The notes below the pieces were generated by a model, which did no database searches, was not told where the DNA came from, and worked only from the letters and a program-made list of their open reading frames with translations. The translations under genes were made by a program, and so were the position numbers. This document shows positions 57,185 through 64,000 of a stretch of 64,000 nucleotides of DNA, one piece after another (position 1 is the stretch's first letter; every line of letters starts with the position of its first letter). The stretch comes from Kaistella montana (GTDB taxonomy: Bacteria > Bacteroidota > Bacteroidia > Flavobacteriales > Weeksellaceae): contig NZ_JANFQP010000001.1 of NCBI RefSeq assembly GCF_024436175.1, forward strand, positions 186,001 through 250,000, given 5' to 3'.

Positions 57185-58636
57185 TTATTTCCAGCCGCCA
57201 CCTAAACTTTTGTAGATGTCGACTACGGCTGAAAGTTGGTTTTTTTTGGCTTCCACAAGTTCCATTTTGGCATCCAGAGCATCTCTTTGGTTCAGTAAAA
57301 CTTCGAGGTAATTTGCACGCGAGTTTTTGAAGAGCAAGTTGGCGATTTCATTAGAATCGTCCAATGCTTTGGATTGCTGAGCTTTCAGTTGGTAGTAACC
57401 ATCCATGTTTTTGATTTTCGATAGGAGGTTGCTCACTTCCAGATAGGCATTAACAATGGTTTTGTCGTATTCATAAAGCGCTTCAATCTGTTTTGCATCG
57501 GCCGTTTTAAAGTTCGCCTGAATGGCTGTTTTATTGATAATCGGACCGGCAAAATCTCCCACAATATTGGCTGCAAGTGATTCAGGCATTTTCAATAAAT
57601 ATGCTGGATTAAAAGCATCTAAACCTAATTCCGCACCGATTCTTAAAGAAGGGTAGAATTCTTTTCTGGCAGCTTCCACATCGAGTTTTGCGGATTGAAG
57701 TTCCAATTCGGCCGCTTTGATGTCGGGACGGTTATCCAATAATTCACTCGGCACCCCGGTATAGACTGTTTGAGGGATGAGCTGCATGAAAGTGTCTTTG
57801 TTTCTTGCAATCGGTTGAGGAAATCTTCCCAATAATGAATTGATGAGGTTTTCCTTTTCGGTGATTTGCTGGCGAAGGTCGAATTCTGATGCTTTCGACT
57901 TGGCTAATTCCGCTTCAAATTTCTTCACGGCCAGTTCAGTGGTCGCCATCGCTTGCTTCTGAATTTTTGAAATTTCCAAAGCTCTTTGTTGCAAAACAAT
58001 ATATTTCTGAATGATTTCTAACTGATTATCGAGCGAAAGAAGATCATAATAATTCCCTGCAACTTCGGAAATAAGTTGAGAAAGCACAAAATTTTTCCCT
58101 TCCACCGTGGAAAGATAATGCGCAACCGCCGATTGTTTTTCGGTTCTCAATTTATGCCAAATATCGACTTCCCAATCCGCAGAAATTCCGCCGCGATAAT
58201 CTGGGAGCCATTCCGGAACATCTTTTTCGCCATCCATTTTGGTGGAAGCATCGCCCGCTCCGGAACTGGTGTAACGACCAACTTTTTCAACTCCGGCGCC
58301 TGCACCAGCTGTTACGGTGGGTTTCAGCAGACCGTTTTTGTACAGAACATTGGCCTTAGCGATTTCAATTTCCTGCAGGGTAATCATCAAATCCTGATTG
58401 TTTTTCAACGCAATATCGATGAGCTGGGTCAATTCGGGATCGGTGAAAAACTGTTTCCAGGGCGTTAATCCGGTATTTTGTTTCGAAGCATCCGTTGGTT
58501 GGTTCTGAAAATTCTGTGGAATTTCTTCTTTTGTATGATCCTCAACGACAGTTGCCATCGGGGCTTTACAGCTATCGAGCATTGCCGTTAATGCTAATGC
58601 TGCGCCTATATATATTAAATTAAATTTAGTCTTCAT
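57185..58636 (-). CDS. RND efflux outer-membrane lipoprotein channel (OprM/TolC-like)
   Basis: Outer-membrane factor of the tripartite pump, 483 residues. Lipobox LDSC (about residue 23) marks a lipoprotein. The mature part has the two-fold OEP repeat (TQLIDIALKNNQDLMITLQE, then GVPSELLDNRPDIKAAELEL, a strong NodT-family signature) and a periplasmic helical barrel. Length fits the NodT family. It overlaps the pump gene by 11 bases and is the third gene of the operon. Confidence 0.93.
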   Translation of the reverse strand: MKTKFNLIYIGAALALTAMLDSCKAPMATVVEDHTKEEIPQNFQNQPTDASKQNTGLTPWKQFFTDPELTQLIDIALKNNQDLMITLQEIEIAKANVLYKNGLLKPTVTAGAGAGVEKVGRYTSSGAGDASTKMDGEKDVPEWLPDYRGGISADWEVDIWHKLRTEKQSAVAHYLSTVEGKNFVLSQLISEVAGNYYDLLSLDNQLEIIQKYIVLQQRALEISKIQKQAMATTELAVKKFEAELAKSKASEFDLRQQITEKENLINSLLGRFPQPIARNKDTFMQLIPQTVYTGVPSELLDNRPDIKAAELELQSAKLDVEAARKEFYPSLRIGAELGLDAFNPAYLLKMPESLAANIVGDFAGPIINKTAIQANFKTADAKQIEALYEYDKTIVNAYLEVSNLLSKIKNMDGYYQLKAQQSKALDDSNEIANLLFKNSRANYLEVLLNQRDALDAKMELVEAKKNQLSAVVDIYKSLGGGWK

Positions 58637-61600
58637 TACCTTGTATTAAACTTGTGTTGTGGTCATCTAATTCTTCACTCAATGGATTGTCTTTTTCATA
58701 ATGTGACAATCTCGATTTTGCGGCAATTAATCCGAAAATATAATAGAGTCCCGGAACAAGGAATAGCCCAAAAACCGTTCCTAGAAGCATTCCACCTGCA
58801 GCAGCGGTACCAATTGTTCGGTTTCCTACTGCTCCCGGTCCGGTTGCCATCGCTAAAGGAAGCAAACCTGCAATAAATGCAAAAGAGGTCATCAAAATCG
58901 GACGGAAACGTAGGGAAGCTCCTTCCAAAGCCGCTTCGCGAACAGAAACGCCTTCGTTTTTCCTTTGTACCGCAAATTCGACAATCAATACCGCATTTTT
59001 TCCAAGCAAACCGATGAGCATAATCATCGCGATTTGGGCATAAATGTTATTTTCTAAACCAAATAATTGCAAGCAAAGGAACGCTCCGAAAATTCCGGTT
59101 GGTAATGATAAAATGATTGGCAACGGCAATACAAAACTTTCATATTGTGCCGATAAAATCAGGTAAACAAATCCCAAACAAACCAAGAAAATATAAATCG
59201 CCTCGTTGCCGCGCGACACTTCATCTTTGGAAATTCCCGCCCAATCGATTCCATAACCTCTCGGAAGGGTTTTGTCGGCGACTTCCTGAACCGCTTTGAT
59301 GGCTTCTCCGGAACTGTAGCCATTTGCCGGGTTACCACTCACTTCCGAAGAGTTGTACATGTTGTAGCGCGTCATTTCCGAAAGTCCATAGCTTTTTTTC
59401 AAACTCATAAAATCGGAATATGGCACCATTTCATCCTTATTGTTTTTCACATATAATTTAAGCAAATCTTGCGGCATCGCGCGGTATTGCGGACCTGCCT
59501 GAACAATCACTTTATAAGGTCTATCGAATCGGATAAAACTAGTTTCATAGTTGGAACCAACCATCGTCGATAGGTTGTCCATTGCATTTTCCAGTGTTAC
59601 ACCTTTTTGTTGGGCAATATCATTGTCAACATTCAAAGTATATTGAGGGAAACTCGCGGAATAGAACGTGAAAGCTTCGCCGATTTCAGGGCGTTTTTTC
59701 AATTCCTTCACAAAATCTTTAGAAACCTGTTCCATTTTGTGATAATCTCCGGTTCCGGCTTTATCTAAAAGTCGCATCTCAAAACCTCCTGCAGCTCCAT
59801 ATCCCGGAATGGAAGGCGGTTGAAAGAATTCCAATTCAGCTCCGGTAATGTTTTTGCTTTTTTGCTCTAATTCTTTGATGATTTCTTGGGCAGAATGTTT
59901 TCGATCTTTCCAATCTTTCAAGTTAATCATACAAGTTCCGGAGTTGGCGCCGGTTCCTTCTGTTAAAATTTCAAAACCAGCCAAAGAAGAAACAGATTGC
60001 ACACCATCTACTTTTTCTGCTACTTTTTGAAGTTGAAGCGCGATGCTGTTCGTTCTTTCCAAAGTAGAACCTGGTGGAGTTTGAATTATCGCGTAAATCA
60101 TTCCCTGATCTTCTTGAGGAATAAATCCGGAAGGAAGTTTATTGCCCAAAAGATAGATGAATCCACAGAAAAGCAAGAGCAAAGGAAGCGTAATTACTTT
60201 TCGAGAAACCGTTTTGCTTAAAATATTCTCATATTTTTTCTGTCCACGGTTGAAAACGTTGTTGAATTGATCTAAAAATCGGTTAACCGGTGTTTTTTTG
60301 CGCTCTTTTCCATGGTTGTTTTTTAAAATTAAAGCACACAAAGCCGGTGTTAAAGTAAGTGCTACAATCCCCGAAAGGATAATCGCAGAAGCCATTGTAA
60401 TGGAAAACTGACGATAGAAAACCCCAACCGGACCACTCATAAACGCAATCGGAATGAACACCGACGCCATTACCAAAGTAATTGCGACAATTGCTCCACT
60501 GATTTCGTGCATCGCTTTTTCTGTTGCTCGCAAAGGAGAGAGATTTTCCTGTTCCATTTTTGCGTGAACGGCTTCTATGACAACAATGGCATCATCCACA
60601 ACCACCCCAATTGCCATTACCAAAGCAAAAAGTGAAATTAAGTTTAAGGTAATTCCAAATGCCGACATTACGGCAAATGCTCCAACCAAAGAAACCGGAA
60701 CCGCAACAATCGGAATAATGGTGGAACGCCAATCTCCCAAGAATAGAAATACTACGATTCCCACCAAAATAAAGGCCTCAAAAAGGGTGTGTACCACTTT
60801 TTCAATAGACGCGTCCAAAAATCGGGAAACATCATAGCTGATTTTGTAGTGCATGCCTTTCGGAAGGTTGTGTTTTCCGATGTCTTCCATCAAAGCTTTC
60901 ACTTTGGTAATTACGTCGCTTGCGTTGGAACCATACGATTGTTTGATGGTAATTGCAGCAGATGTTTTGCCATCCAAAGTGGTGTAAATATCATACATAC
61001 TACTTCCGAACTCGATATCGGCAACGTCTTTCAGGCGGATAAATTGACCATCAGAATTGGATTTAATGATGATATTGCCGTATTGTTTTTCGTCGGTATA
61101 TCTTCCGGGATATTTAATGACATATTCGAAAGTTGAAGATTTTTTACCAGAACTTTCGCCAGTTTTTCCCGGTGAAGCTTCCAAACTTTGGGCACTCAAA
61201 GCACTCATTACTTCATCGGAAGAAATGTTGTAAGCTGTCATTCGATCAGGTTTTAGCCAGATTCTCATCGCATAATCACGATTTCCTACGATATCGGCTT
61301 CACCAACACCGGGAATCCTTTGCAATTCCGGCAAAATATTGATGTCGGCAAAGTTGAAAACGAATTTATTATCCACTTTCGGATCGTCGCTGTACACATT
61401 TACATACATCAAAATGTTGGGTTCTTCACGCGTAATTTTCACCCCTTCACGAATAGTTAAAGGCGGAAGTTTGTTGATCGCTGAAGAAACCCGGTTTTGT
61501 ACGTTGATGGCAGCAACATTCGGGTCGGTTCCCAAATCGAAAACCAGATTAATAGACGCTTCACCGTCATTTCCGGCGTCACTTTCCATGTATTTCATTC

Positions 61601-61820
61601 CGGGAACGCCGTTCATTGCTCTTTCGAGCGGAATAATGACCGATTTTACCAAAAGTTCGTTGTTGGCACCGGGATATTCTGCGGTAATATTTACTTTCGG
61701 TGGCGAGATCGAAGGGAATTGAGTAACTGGAAGTTTTAATAAAGATAAAACTCCGAGAAACACGATCACAAGCGAGATCACGATGGACAGAACTGGTCTG
61801 CGTATAAATTTTTTAAACAT
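58626..61820 (-). CDS. RND multidrug efflux permease (HAE1 family)
   Basis: Inner-membrane proton-driven pump of the AcrB/MexB type, 1064 residues. FIRRPVLSIVISLVIVFLGV at the start, VLLKLPVTQFPSISPPKV-like segment, the twelve helices with the GVVVDDAIVVIEAVHAKMEQ proton-relay Asp pair, and the repeat MLIGLLGKNAVLIVEFAVQR in the second half. The two large periplasmic loops are intact. Substrates cannot be read from sequence; antibiotics, dyes or detergents are typical. First gene before it is the adaptor, 14 bases away. Confidence 0.95.
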   Translation of the reverse strand: MFKKFIRRPVLSIVISLVIVFLGVLSLLKLPVTQFPSISPPKVNITAEYPGANNELLVKSVIIPLERAMNGVPGMKYMESDAGNDGEASINLVFDLGTDPNVAAINVQNRVSSAINKLPPLTIREGVKITREEPNILMYVNVYSDDPKVDNKFVFNFADINILPELQRIPGVGEADIVGNRDYAMRIWLKPDRMTAYNISSDEVMSALSAQSLEASPGKTGESSGKKSSTFEYVIKYPGRYTDEKQYGNIIIKSNSDGQFIRLKDVADIEFGSSMYDIYTTLDGKTSAAITIKQSYGSNASDVITKVKALMEDIGKHNLPKGMHYKISYDVSRFLDASIEKVVHTLFEAFILVGIVVFLFLGDWRSTIIPIVAVPVSLVGAFAVMSAFGITLNLISLFALVMAIGVVVDDAIVVIEAVHAKMEQENLSPLRATEKAMHEISGAIVAITLVMASVFIPIAFMSGPVGVFYRQFSITMASAIILSGIVALTLTPALCALILKNNHGKERKKTPVNRFLDQFNNVFNRGQKKYENILSKTVSRKVITLPLLLLFCGFIYLLGNKLPSGFIPQEDQGMIYAIIQTPPGSTLERTNSIALQLQKVAEKVDGVQSVSSLAGFEILTEGTGANSGTCMINLKDWKDRKHSAQEIIKELEQKSKNITGAELEFFQPPSIPGYGAAGGFEMRLLDKAGTGDYHKMEQVSKDFVKELKKRPEIGEAFTFYSASFPQYTLNVDNDIAQQKGVTLENAMDNLSTMVGSNYETSFIRFDRPYKVIVQAGPQYRAMPQDLLKLYVKNNKDEMVPYSDFMSLKKSYGLSEMTRYNMYNSSEVSGNPANGYSSGEAIKAVQEVADKTLPRGYGIDWAGISKDEVSRGNEAIYIFLVCLGFVYLILSAQYESFVLPLPIILSLPTGIFGAFLCLQLFGLENNIYAQIAMIMLIGLLGKNAVLIVEFAVQRKNEGVSVREAALEGASLRFRPILMTSFAFIAGLLPLAMATGPGAVGNRTIGTAAAGGMLLGTVFGLFLVPGLYYIFGLIAAKSRLSHYEKDNPLSEELDDHNTSLIQGNED

Positions 61821-61834
61821 GATACTCTTTCTTT

Positions 61835-62923
61835 TTAGTTCGCTTTATATTGTAAATTCTTTAAAACTGAAGCAGGATTTTCAAATTTCACTTTCAGTTT
61901 TTGGTCGTCTTTCACTTTCTGAACTCCATCCAATAAGATTTTGTCATTTTCTGATAATCCGGAAGAAATAATATAAATATCCGTCAGTTCGTTCCCGATT
62001 TTCACTTCGCGAGATTTGGCTATTCCATTTTTATCGATTACAAAAACGTAAGTTTTATCCTGAATTTCGTAAGTTGCTTTTTGAGGAATAATGATCGCAC
62101 CGATGAGCGGAACTTGCATTTGGATTTTCCCGGTTTCGCCATTTCTCAGGATGCTTTTGGAATTCGGAAACTTCGCACGAAAAGCGATATTCCCTGTTTC
62201 ACCGTCAAATTCACCTTCCACGGTTTGTACATAACCGGTTTCCGGGAATTTTTCGCCATTGGCCATTACCAATGAAACCGGAGTTTTCTGGTTTTCAGAA
62301 GAATGCGTCATGTAATTGATGTATTCCGGTTCCGCGACATTGAAATAAGCGAAAATTCCGGAGTTGTCGGATAGGGAAGTCAGCAAATCGCCTTCATCCA
62401 CCAAACTTCCCAATTTCAGTGGCAAACGGTTGATGATTCCGGAAAACGGCGCACGAATATTGGTAAACGATAAATGAATTTGAGCGGCTTTCATTTCGGC
62501 AACTGCGGCATCCAATTTTGCTTTTGCCATGGCTCTTTCTTGTGGAGAAACCACATTGTTTTTGGATAAAGTACTCGCGTTTTGAAGCTCAATTTGCGCT
62601 TGTGTAACTTCAGCTTTGGCTTTCATATAATCTGCCTGATAAAGCTGTGGCATGATTTGGAAAAGCACTTGTCCTTGATGAACATATTGGCCTTCATCTA
62701 CATACACTTTTTGTAGAAAACCCTTTTCCTGAGCGCGAATCTCGATGTTTTTTACTGATTTAATTTGTGCTACATATTCTTTGGTAAGCGTGGTGTCTTT
62801 TTTTACCGGATTGGTAACGGGATAAACCGCATTTTCTTCTTTTTCTTCGGGTTTCTTCGAACACGAAACTGCTAATAATGCGCTGCACAATGCAATGCCT
62901 GAAAATAATTTAAACATAACCAT
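61835..62923 (-). CDS. RND efflux membrane-fusion adaptor lipoprotein
   Basis: Periplasmic adaptor of the AcrA/MexE type, 362 residues. Lipobox AVSC (about residue 21), KNIEIRAQEKGFLQKVYVDE is the lipoyl-like half, a hairpin with MAKAKLDAAVAEMKAAQIHL, then SFTNIRAPFSGIINRLPLKL (second lipoyl half) and the beta-barrel/MP domains ending near the C-terminus. Two starts fit (62923 or Met 62917); the longer is listed. It heads the three-gene operon. No regulator gene is adjacent. In related flavobacteria ahcY and the phosphopantetheinyl transferase often lie close together, so the operon seems to stand between them. Confidence 0.93.
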   Translation of the reverse strand: MVMFKLFSGIALCSALLAVSCSKKPEEKEENAVYPVTNPVKKDTTLTKEYVAQIKSVKNIEIRAQEKGFLQKVYVDEGQYVHQGQVLFQIMPQLYQADYMKAKAEVTQAQIELQNASTLSKNNVVSPQERAMAKAKLDAAVAEMKAAQIHLSFTNIRAPFSGIINRLPLKLGSLVDEGDLLTSLSDNSGIFAYFNVAEPEYINYMTHSSENQKTPVSLVMANGEKFPETGYVQTVEGEFDGETGNIAFRAKFPNSKSILRNGETGKIQMQVPLIGAIIIPQKATYEIQDKTYVFVIDKNGIAKSREVKIGNELTDIYIISSGLSENDKILLDGVQKVKDDQKLKVKFENPASVLKNLQYKAN

Positions 62924-63052
62924 GGTAAGTTTTTAAAAAGTATTATTGATTTTTTTTAATAAAAGAATTGGTGTAGAATTTCGAATGAAATAATACAGGG
63001 ATTAGCATTGAATATCTATGATAATCAATGTTTTAATAACGGAAATTGAATT

Positions 63053-63433
63053 TTAAAGGCGTAAATTCTCCAACAAAATATATCGTCGATTGACGTTTCT
63101 GTTGAGTAGAAAAAGGGTGAAAGGAGACAAAGATTTCTCCCGATAAAGAAAATGAAGGGCTAAGTTGAACAAAACCACAACACTAGCAATAAATGAAATG
63201 AATGAATAATCGGAAAACTGGATATCATCATCAGTGAAATCCTGTTTAAATCCTTCTATATTGTGTTTTTGTGATTTTTCTTTTTCAAAAATCTTTAATG
63301 AAGGATTATGAATTTTGGAAAGCGATTGACCTACAAAAACCTTCATATCACTGCTAAAATCCACGGCGAAAATGTTTTTCAACAGGAACAGTAGAAAAAT
63401 TACAGGAAAAAGGTAAGTAAGTGCTCTCTTCAT
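63053..63433 (-). CDS. Small two-helix membrane protein of unknown function
   Basis: A 126-residue protein without recognised family. Residues about 5-24 (LTYLFPVIFLLFLLKNIFAV) are a membrane helix or uncleaved signal, followed by a polar periplasmic part of about 55 residues, then a second helix (ISFIASVVVLFNLALHFLYR) and a basic C-terminus with RNVNRRYILLENLRL. It lies 130 bases upstream of the efflux operon on the same strand, with its own -7 box (63442) 8 bases before the ATG. Link to the pump is not shown. Confidence 0.65.
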   Translation of the reverse strand: MKRALTYLFPVIFLLFLLKNIFAVDFSSDMKVFVGQSLSKIHNPSLKIFEKEKSQKHNIEGFKQDFTDDDIQFSDYSFISFIASVVVLFNLALHFLYREKSLSPFTLFLLNRNVNRRYILLENLRL

Positions 63434-63441
63434 TTTCGGCG

Positions 63442-63449
63442 CAAATGTA
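63442..63449 (-). promoter_or_regulatory. -7 box of the small membrane protein
   Basis: Minus-strand TACATTTG, exact consensus, 8 bases before the ATG at 63433; a very short leader is predicted. Confidence 0.55.
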
Positions 63450-63614
63450 CAGTGATTGTAGAATATAAAAGAATAGCATTAACAAAATTTAACGTTTTTT
63501 AAGGACTTTTGTTTCCTATTTTTATGAAATTATCAAACAGTAATAGTAATTTTCAAAGGGTTTCTATGAAAGACAGATTTCGTAATGATGATTTATCACC
63601 TCAAAAAAAATAAG

Positions 63615-63622
63615 TATTTTTG
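63615..63622 (+). promoter_or_regulatory. -7 box for the phosphopantetheinyl transferase gene
   Basis: TATTTTTG, exact consensus, 32 bases before the ATG at 63655. Confidence 0.55.
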
Positions 63623-63654
63623 CGAAGCTTCAATTCGTTTTGTATTGTTAAAAT

Positions 63655-64000
63655 ATGCCATTATACCGAGATTTTTCCGATGATCATGCCACCATACTTC
63701 TTTGGAAATATGATGAAAATGAAATGCTGGATCCTCAGGAATTGTTGGAAAAAGAAAATGATGATCGGATTAAAGATTATCATCCGACCAAGTTGAAAGA
63801 GTATCTTTTGGTAAGAAAAATCCTGAAATCGGTGTTGCCGGATTATAAAATTCTCTATAATGGCCGCGAACCTTATCTTTTTCCGAAAGATTTCGAGATT
63901 TCAATTACGCATTCGTTTCCGTACGCGGCTTTGGCGATTTCTAAAAACAAAGTCGGAATTGATATTGAGCCATTTAATCCGAAAATCGTCAGAATAAAGC
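63655..64000 (+). CDS. 4'-Phosphopantetheinyl transferase, 3' end missing
   Basis: The first 115 residues of an Sfp/AcpS-type enzyme that attaches 4'-phosphopantetheine to carrier proteins. The frame starts MPLYRDFSDDHATILLWKYD at ATG 63655 and runs to the window end. EISITHSFPYAALAISKN and VGIDIEPFN are the two signatures of the family (the second holds the magnesium-binding Asp and Glu). The rest, about 80-100 residues with the W/FxxKES motif, lies outside. Divergent from the small membrane-protein gene. Confidence 0.9.
   Translation, partial: MPLYRDFSDDHATILLWKYDENEMLDPQELLEKENDDRIKDYHPTKLKEYLLVRKILKSVLPDYKILYNGREPYLFPKDFEISITHSFPYAALAISKNKVGIDIEPFNPKIVRIK

Overview
The window is AT-rich chromosomal DNA of a flavobacterium, most likely in the Chryseobacterium/Kaistella/Epilithonimonas part of the Weeksellaceae. 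The evidence is a PorT/SprT type IX secretion gene next to menG, a Sus-type starch locus, many SusC/TonB-type outer-membrane proteins, and the Bacteroidetes promoter -7 box TAnnTTTG in front of many genes. The ends cut two genes: menG at the left (5' end missing) and a phosphopantetheinyl transferase at the right (3' end missing). No tRNA, rRNA, transposase or CRISPR array was seen.

Layout. 1-2.1 kb: menG, porT, a coiled-coil gene and zapA. 2.1-2.3 kb: a structured RNA that fits 6S RNA, followed by rny. 4-18 kb: housekeeping genes (thioesterases, an ArsC-like protein, gcvT, idi, a HAD protein with a 2-hydroxyacid dehydrogenase, mscL, nnr, lgt, yidD, rarA, pheA, a GH43-type secreted enzyme, pepE, dnaA, a low-molecular-weight phosphatase). 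18.8-22 kb: an accessory segment with a PadR regulator and three related membrane proteins, lying between the phosphatase and an RsmI-like methyltransferase. 22-25.8 kb: a small lipoprotein, an Mpo1-like membrane protein and metG.

26.1-39.2 kb is a polysaccharide utilization locus for starch/maltodextrin: susC, susD, two SusE/SusF-type binding lipoproteins, susB (GH97), susA (GH13), a SnoaL-like secreted protein and an SLC45-like sugar transporter. Glycan would be bound at the surface by SusD/E/F, imported by SusC, cut in the periplasm by SusA and SusB, and the products carried over the inner membrane by the transporter. No susG-like surface amylase and no regulator gene are in the window. 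A strong terminator lies between susB and susA.

39-43 kb: bile-acid-type symporter, pirin, FMN reductase, a promoter-plus-terminator unit with no ordinary gene, and a DUF808 protein. 43-49.5 kb: purine genes purM, purN, purH, purD and guaA, three of which share an identical 17-base sequence at or near the start codon. 49.5-57 kb: an outer-membrane receptor, a DEAD-type helicase with DEFD in motif II, a hemerythrin protein, an SGNH hydrolase, a secreted surface protein and ahcY. 57-63 kb: a complete RND efflux operon (adaptor, pump, outer-membrane channel). The window ends with a small membrane protein and the phosphopantetheinyl transferase.

Themes that ordinary annotation would miss are: the -7 boxes reject several over-long starts and place six genes on leaderless or nearly leaderless mRNAs; terminators with no gene before them mark two possible regulatory RNAs (41.8-42.0 kb and 43.1-43.2 kb); and the PadR/three-membrane-protein cassette is the least explained protein-coding system here.
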